DNA of 64,000 bases from Silene latifolia (Eukaryota; Streptophyta; Magnoliopsida; Caryophyllales; Caryophyllaceae), in contig NC_133526.1 in NCBI RefSeq assembly GCF_048544455.1, positions 12,954,889 to 13,018,888 on the forward strand, written 5' to 3'. Positions 58,665 to 64,000 of this stretch are shown piece by piece; within the stretch, counting starts at the first letter, position 1; each line of letters opens with the position of its first letter. The notes beneath the pieces are model-generated. The model did no database searches, was not told the origin of the DNA, and was given only the letters and a program-made list of their open reading frames with translations. The translations under genes were made by a program, and so were the position numbers.

Positions 58665-59690
58665 TAATGAGATAAAGAAGGAACTTTTCGAGCGACATTA
58701 GAGAGTCCAACTTTTTTAGAAATCCTAACAAGAGTATATTTTAACGTATTTAATAAAATTAATCCTAATAAAATTACATTTCTTAATATTTAAAACAAAT
58801 TTTAATAAAACAACCTTTATTAGATTTACTAACAAAAATAGATTTCAAAATAGATTTAATAAGATTAATCCTAATAAAAGTAGATTTCGTAATATTTAAA
58901 ACAAATTTTAATAAAATTATCCTAATATAAGTAGATCAAACATATTTTAATAAATTTATCCTACTAAAAGTAGATTAAAATTATCAAACACTAACTCCCT
59001 TCGTCCGGTCATTTGTGTACAATTTCTACTTTAGGATGTCTCATTCATTTATTTACCTTTCTATATTGGCGGTGGTTTTCATAAGTATTTGATCATCCAT
59101 ATCCACAATGATCCACTTGTCATTTAATAACATTAACCACAAATGGTCCCTTCCCTTTTCGTTAATAATAATTGTGTCAAAATCAAAGGTAAACAAATAG
59201 TCAGGACGGAGGGAGTAGATAATAGGCATTCATAATAGTTCAAGTTATCGTTTTTATTTTTTTCCCAATTATGGTCTCATATATTTGTAGTTTGCATTCT
59301 TGCATCAAAATTCTAGAAGATGGCGGATAAAAAATGAATTTATTAGATTAAAGTGTTATGTAAAGATGATGTAGTGTAATCTCACGTAGTTACATGAACT
59401 ATAAACTACGGTTCCATCAAAATATAGTCACTAAATAACCATTGGAGTGTGTCTATAAATCACAAATGCCTCCATATACATTCAAGCGATCAATACATAT
59501 AAAATAATTCACCGATTTATATTTGTTACTTTTTTTTGTTTCGTTAATTTACTCTCTATAAGAATATGAGATCATTTGGTGAAGGATCGAAACCGAGAAG
59601 GACTGAAGTAGAATTTGGCAGTTTGGACAACTCAAAGCTTTTGTGTAACAATGGGGCAACTCATAGTATTATTCATTGATGATTGGTTCT
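58665..59690 (+). mobile_element. Helitron-related copy 3, 3'-truncated
   Basis: Begins GATAAAGAAGGAACTTTTCG with GAGCGACATTAGAGAGTCC and follows copy 2 to about 59,690. Both share short internal units (AATCCTAATAAAA(G/T)TAGATT). A different MITE (58,994-59,217) is nested in this copy only. Confidence 0.65.
58994..59217. mobile_element. Stowaway-type MITE nested in Helitron copy 3
   Basis: CTCCCTTCGTCCGGTCATTT at the left and CAAATAGTCAGGACGGAGGG at the right are inverse. It is absent from copy 2, where the text runs straight from ATTATCAAATAGATAA. Confidence 0.85.
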
Positions 59691-59883
59691 AGATTCACGC
59701 ATTAGCCTAGATTTCGAATAAGAGTAAATTTGAAATAGTCTTAATAATTTAGACTACTAATTACTCAAGGCCTCAAGGGTGTACATATGTTATGATCATT
59801 GATAAATTGAATCAAAATAATTCACATTATATTTTAATCTAACCTAATCTTGAGTAAAATCCTATTTACTCATATTTCTATAC

Positions 59884-61209
59884 TGTAACACCCCCATACT
59901 TCAAGTGCCTTACCAGGACCACTCAGGTATAAGGATGCTACCATCTCGGTTACCCGAGGCAATGATAATCATCAGACAATAACGAAACAACGTTTAAATA
60001 GTATAACTTTAGTGAAAGGATACAATCCAAAGCCAAATCCAAAATACGAATACAAGTTCTCAAAGCCAACTGTCTAATCAACTAAATGAAATGTTTATTA
60101 AACTACTAATGCTACAGCGGAAGACTTCTATCATCAGACGGTGGCACATCCCAGCTATCCCATGTAACTCGACTCATACCGCTCAATAATCGCTCACCAT
60201 CCCGAATGGATCACCACAGATTTTAAAACATTAAACGGGTCGATCTAATCACACAATTTATATAAACCAACAACACGAAACAAGCATCTCAAACGTCACA
60301 CACATAATCACACCCACTCCAATCAATCTCCCGTCACCGACTGTCCACCGGACCCGACCACCGCCGATGGGGGACCGCAGCCGTACCCACCAAATCCCCG
60401 CTCATCATACCGAGCGATAACCTTGTCCCATGAATGTGCACATCCCCTCCCGTGGCGGGTTCCACGGAGGGCGAAACTAGGGCGTGAAGCCACTCCCGCA
60501 AGTGACTCCACTCAGCCGAGAACGCATCTCGAGAACCAGAGACAAACAATCACAACCATTAAATAGCAATCAAAACCAACAACCGTCACAATACGAATAC
60601 GATAATATTCAACAATCACACAACACCAACAATGCATTATGGGACTAATACTGAGTAGGGAAACCTTACCTGGAAAGCAACACAATCAGACGGTCTCACA
60701 GCTGATATCAAAAGGCTTTTTCTACGAATCCTCCTCCTAACATACAAACATATAATCACTACCAATCACGAAATACAACAAAACCCCCAAATCCCAATAC
60801 TAGGGTTTAACCAACTTTAACGAAATACTATAAAAACGGTACGTAGATCATACCCTCGACGCAAGGATCACAAAGGTATAAAGAAAGGTAAAATCCGACT
60901 TTCCAAGCTCCGGGATTTGCCAACAATGCGATTGATGCGAAGAACGTAGTTTGATTTCTCTTTTTGAAAGCAATTAGGTTTTAAAAGTGTTTAAAGAAAA
61001 GTGACGGAAGTAATTATATACTTAATCGCATTATTAACAAAATCCGACAAATAATCCCCCGTAAACCGGCTACTCGATCGAGTAGCTAAGGTACTCGATC
61101 GAGTATCCAACAGGTCAGAAACTATTTTTAAAACGCAACACACTCTTACTCGAAAGAGTAAGGCCTACTCGATAGATTACCCAGAGACTCATAAAACCGT
61201 AGTATTACA
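59884..61209. mobile_element. solo-LTR-like element (1.3 kb)
   Basis: It begins TGTAACACCCCCATACTTCA, ends GTAGTATTACA, and is flanked by TATAC on both sides (59879-59883 and 61210-61214). TG...CA with a 5-bp duplication fits a solo LTR. There is no coding domain. The right part carries CTACTCGATCGAGTAGC and TACTCGATCGAGTA palindromes. GC-rich patches (60,330-60,520) contain only spurious frames. Confidence 0.75.
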
Positions 61210-61382
61210 TATACTTTAAATTTACTTAGATTTTTATGTATGCAAGGGTAAAATTTGAGATAGACGGTCAAAGATTATGCAGGCTTCGAAGGTTTTTATT
61301 ATATATTGACCTTTCGATGTATGTATATATTTCACTAATTTAAATCAAATGGTTAATTATTTTTCTTTCTTTCTTCTACGAC

Positions 61383-61664
61383 TTGTTTGGATGGAAGGAT
61401 TTGAAGGGAAAATAAAGGAAGAGAGAGTTGCGGATTTAAAATTCCTTGTTTGGATAACAAATAAAAGGGAGAGAAATGAAGGGGGAGGTTTGAAGGGATT
61501 CATTTTCCCTCCTCCAAGGCTAAATCAAAATCTTTTCACAATAGCAAAGACTTGAAGGGAAATGATATTCAAATACCAACATCACATTCCACCTCCCCTT
61601 CCCTTCCCTCTTTTTCCCTTCCCCCATCCCTCCATTTCCCTCCCATTTTGGTATCCAAACAAGC
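61383..61664. mobile_element. MITE (CTTGTTTGGAT type)
   Basis: CTTGTTTGGAT at the left and ATCCAAACAAG at the right are perfect inverses, followed inward by purine-rich and pyrimidine-rich halves that also pair (GGAAGGATTTGAAGGG / CCCTTCCC...). It is non-coding and ends a few bases before CACTA-2. Confidence 0.75.
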
Positions 61665-61669
61665 CCTTA

Positions 61670-61959
61670 CACTACAAAAAGAATTAAAACAGGCGACTGA
61701 TTTTGGCGACTGAAATCAGTCGCCAAAATCAATTTGGCGATCAATCGATCACGCCAAATGTCGATCAGCGTACTTAGTCGCCTTTTCTAGCTTTGGCGAC
61801 TAAAGTCGGTCGCCAAATTTGGCGACTGAAAAATCAGTCGCCAAATGCCAAAAATGGCGACTGATAGTGTAGTCGCCAAATTGGCGACTGATTCTAGGTA
61901 GTCGCCAAATTGGCGACTGAATAGCAGTCGCCAAATGGCAAATCAGTCGCCTTTTTTGG
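61670..61959. repeat. CACTA-2 subterminal palindrome array
   Basis: At least fourteen GGCGACTG or CAGTCGCC units occur in 290 bases, more regular than in CACTA-1. Adjacent opposite units make repeated short hairpins. Confidence 0.9.
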
Positions 61960-63398
61960 GTGACGTAGCCAAAATGCTTTACTTTCCTCCATGCAACAAG
62001 GACATGCTTTTTGTCCTTGTGTAGACCACCCAGATAGCATACCATAGGCGGGAAAATCATTTATTGTCCACAAAAAGGAAGCTTTAAGTTGAAAATTTTG
62101 TTTTTTAGACACATCATAAGTTTCCACCCCAACTTCCCACAAATATTTCAACTCCTCCACCAATGGTTGTAAATAAACATCCAAATTACGTTTCGGGCTT
62201 TTTGGTCCGGGAACAATAAGTGACAAGAAGATAAATGGTCTTTTCATACATAACCAAGGTGGTAAATTGTATGGTGTGACCATAACAGGCCAACAAGAAT
62301 ACTTCCTCCCAAAATTACCGAAAGGATCAAATCCATCCGTACACAAGCCAAGTCGTACATTGCGGGGTTCCTTGGCAAAATCAGGATACATCTGATCAAA
62401 TCGTTTCCATTTTTCCCCATCACTAGGATGACTCATCTTCCCCGGAGCACGTGTGTTTTCTTTGTGCCATCTCATTTGTTCGGCAATGTTTTTGGTGGCA
62501 TAGATTCTTTGAAGTCTTGGTGCGAGAGGAAAGTAAAACAATTGGTTACATGCTATTGGTTTCTTACTCTTTTTGGCCCTCTTACTACCGTTGCCTTTTT
62601 TCAACACCAAAACTATATCTCCTTCACTTGTCTCATATCTATCCGCCCCACAATCTTTACATTTGTCAAGCAAAACATCATCTTTCCAAAATAGCATACA
62701 TCCTTCAGGACATGCATCAATCTTTTCATGCGAATCAAGACCTTTAACTACTTTTTTGGTAGTATAGAAACTTCGGGTCATGATATTATCATCGGGGAAA
62801 GATTCCTCAAGTAACGAGGCAATGCCATCAACAGCAACAAATGGCATATTGAACTCACATTTCAAGGTAATTAGCCTAGAAGCGGCTTGTAACAATGTCA
62901 TTCTGCTCAATGTCATTCTGCTTCCTTCATACAAGGGTTTTTCTGAGGCTTTTAACATGTCAAGAAAGGCTTTTGCTTGTGGGTGTGGCGGTTGTTCTTC
63001 AGAAATAGTTGTATGGTCATCACTATTAAAAATAGTGGAATCCATAGCATCAACAACCATCTCTCTATATGGGTTCTCATCATTTTGTATTTGTTGGGTG
63101 TGAGTTTGTTCATGAATTGGAGAATATGCTTCTCCATGTAAAATCCAATTGTAATAATTTGGCTTAAACCCGTTTATAATGAGATGTTCTTCTACTACAA
63201 TGTCAAGCTGGTATTTCAGGTTTTTGCATTTGGCACAAGGGCACCTAAGTTTTTTGTCTACCAAGTCATATTCATCTTGTTGTTTAGCAAATTCAATAAA
63301 CTCGCTAACACCTTTATAAATCTAGCGGTAGGACGTCTTTTCTTATTGGAATGGTCTAATCTTCCTTCATACATCCATGAACGTTCCAATCTCTTCAT
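61960..63398 (-). pseudogene. CACTA TNP2-type transposase, truncated
   Basis: From ATG 63398 the minus strand reads MKRLERSWMYEGRLDHSNKK, the start of the plant transposase-associated domain. A one-base frame change near 63,320 follows, and the frame continues EFAKQQDEYDLVDKKLRCPC. The TNP2 domain comes next: LGLCTDGFDPFGNFGRKYSC, WPVMVTPYNLPPWLCMKRPF, DYPAYGMLSGWSTQG-type text, and CPCCMEESKAFWLRH. At 61,960 the protein passes without a break into subterminal repeat sequence (PKKATDLPFGDC). Most of the catalytic half of TNP2 is therefore deleted. Full transposases of this family are about twice as long. The element is a deletion derivative needing a partner. Confidence 0.88.
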
Positions 63399-63547
63399 TT
63401 TAATCTAAAGAAGACCCCAAAATAATTTAAACATTTTTTAAAAATAACAATAATATTACATACAAAATTTAAACATTATACTCCACATTATACAATAAAC
63501 ATATGAAAACAATATATAAATATTGTCAATAAGTAATCCATCTTCGA

Positions 63548-63795
63548 ATGGGGTCCTTATCACTCCAACCTAAACTCGTCAATGTACGTTTCAAGTCACT
63601 AGCAAACACACTTGTAATTTATTAATGAGGAAAAAATTCGCAAACAATTCCCTTGATTCTCCAAATACACATATACATGTATTCGGAGAACATTAAAGGG
63701 ATCGCCACCAAACTCATTCCTCATTAATAAATCACAAGTACGTGTTTACTACCTAAATGACTTGAAACGTGCAAAAGATCCCAAAATGGGGACTA
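63548..63795. repeat. imperfect long inverted repeat inside CACTA-2
   Basis: The left arm, about 63,580-63,669 (ACGTTTCAAGTCACT, TTGTAATTTATTAATGAGGA, CCAAATACACATATACATG), is mirrored by 63,670-63,765. The transcript would fold into a hairpin of roughly 100 bp per arm with bulges. No coding region lies here. It may be a nested foldback element or a source of small RNAs. Confidence 0.6.
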
Positions 63796-64000
63796 TTCAA
63801 GAATTACTCCTAATGAGTAATTCTTGAACTGGTACTAAGTCAACATCAAATCAAACAACAACACAATCAAGTACTAAATTAATTAAGTCAATCAATAGCC
63901 CAATTCAACCACATAATAAAGGCTTCTATCCTAAAGTCCGTAACATAATTTGAACTAAAATTAGTAAATTTAAAAGGTAACTCGGTAAGAGGAGGTTACC
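63796..64000. other. CACTA-2 internal DNA at window edge
   Basis: AT-rich, no feature recognised. Confidence 0.3.

Larger units (their letters stand above)
61670..64000. mobile_element. CACTA element 2, left part (runs off the window)
   Basis: CACTACAAAAAGAA at 61,670 is followed by a dense array of GGCGACTGAAATCAGTCGCC palindromes to 61,959, the same subterminal motif as CACTA-1. A TNP2-type transposase fragment follows on the minus strand. The other end lies beyond 64,000. Confidence 0.88.

Noticed and set aside
60323-60549. Two GC-rich leftward frames in the solo-LTR-like element
   Set aside because: Overlapping frames in different phases within a GC-rich patch; no domain, and the patch is part of the repeat.

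Overview
The window is nuclear DNA from a flowering plant. Intron-containing genes, plant-only families (a GT43 xylan-synthesis protein, a plant carboxylesterase) and dense nested plant transposons (Mutator-like elements or MULEs, CACTA, Helitrons, Stowaway-type MITEs, LTR elements) show this. A eudicot is likely. The CTCGATCGAGTA-rich retroelement near 61.1 kb reminded me of Caryophyllaceae, but that is only a hint. Everything here was read by eye; no database search was run.

Host genes are few. At 2.2-4.1 kb (+) lies a two-exon gene for a coiled-coil protein with three divergent ubiquitin-like domains; exon 1 carries a frameshift. At 5.8-7.4 kb (-) lies a complete three-exon IRX9-type GT43 gene. 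At 50.9-51.9 kb (-) lies a complete single-exon carboxylesterase of the CXE18 type. Decayed host-derived pieces include an RNase H-like relic (0.5-1.3 kb), an ATP synthase beta fragment (25.1-25.3 kb), and a CNX1 (molybdenum cofactor) exon split by organelle-like DNA that carries a tRNA-Met(CAU)-like sequence (31.1-32.0 kb).

From 9.6 to 30.7 kb the window is a MULE cluster. MULE-1 (9626-15443) and MULE-3 (25900-30702) each pair a leftward transposase with a rightward small gene for a GRF zinc finger, coiled coil and C-terminal membrane helix. MULE-2 (19418-23262) encodes a FAR1-type transposase. It sits, with a perfect 9-bp target duplication, inside an intron of another FAR1-like pseudogene, and that pseudogene is itself flanked by 287-bp direct repeats.

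From 33.7 to 42.7 kb there is a 9-kb CACTA element. Inside it are a Helitron, foldbacks, and an unusual 3.1-kb element whose two 590-bp LTRs point in opposite directions yet which has a perfect 5-bp target duplication. From 42.7 to 50.7 kb I see mainly MITE relics and no convincing gene. From 50.7 to 59.7 kb there is a Helitron cluster with nested MITEs. A 1.3-kb solo-LTR-like element (59.9-61.2 kb) follows. A second CACTA of the same family, with a truncated TNP2-type transposase, runs off the right edge.
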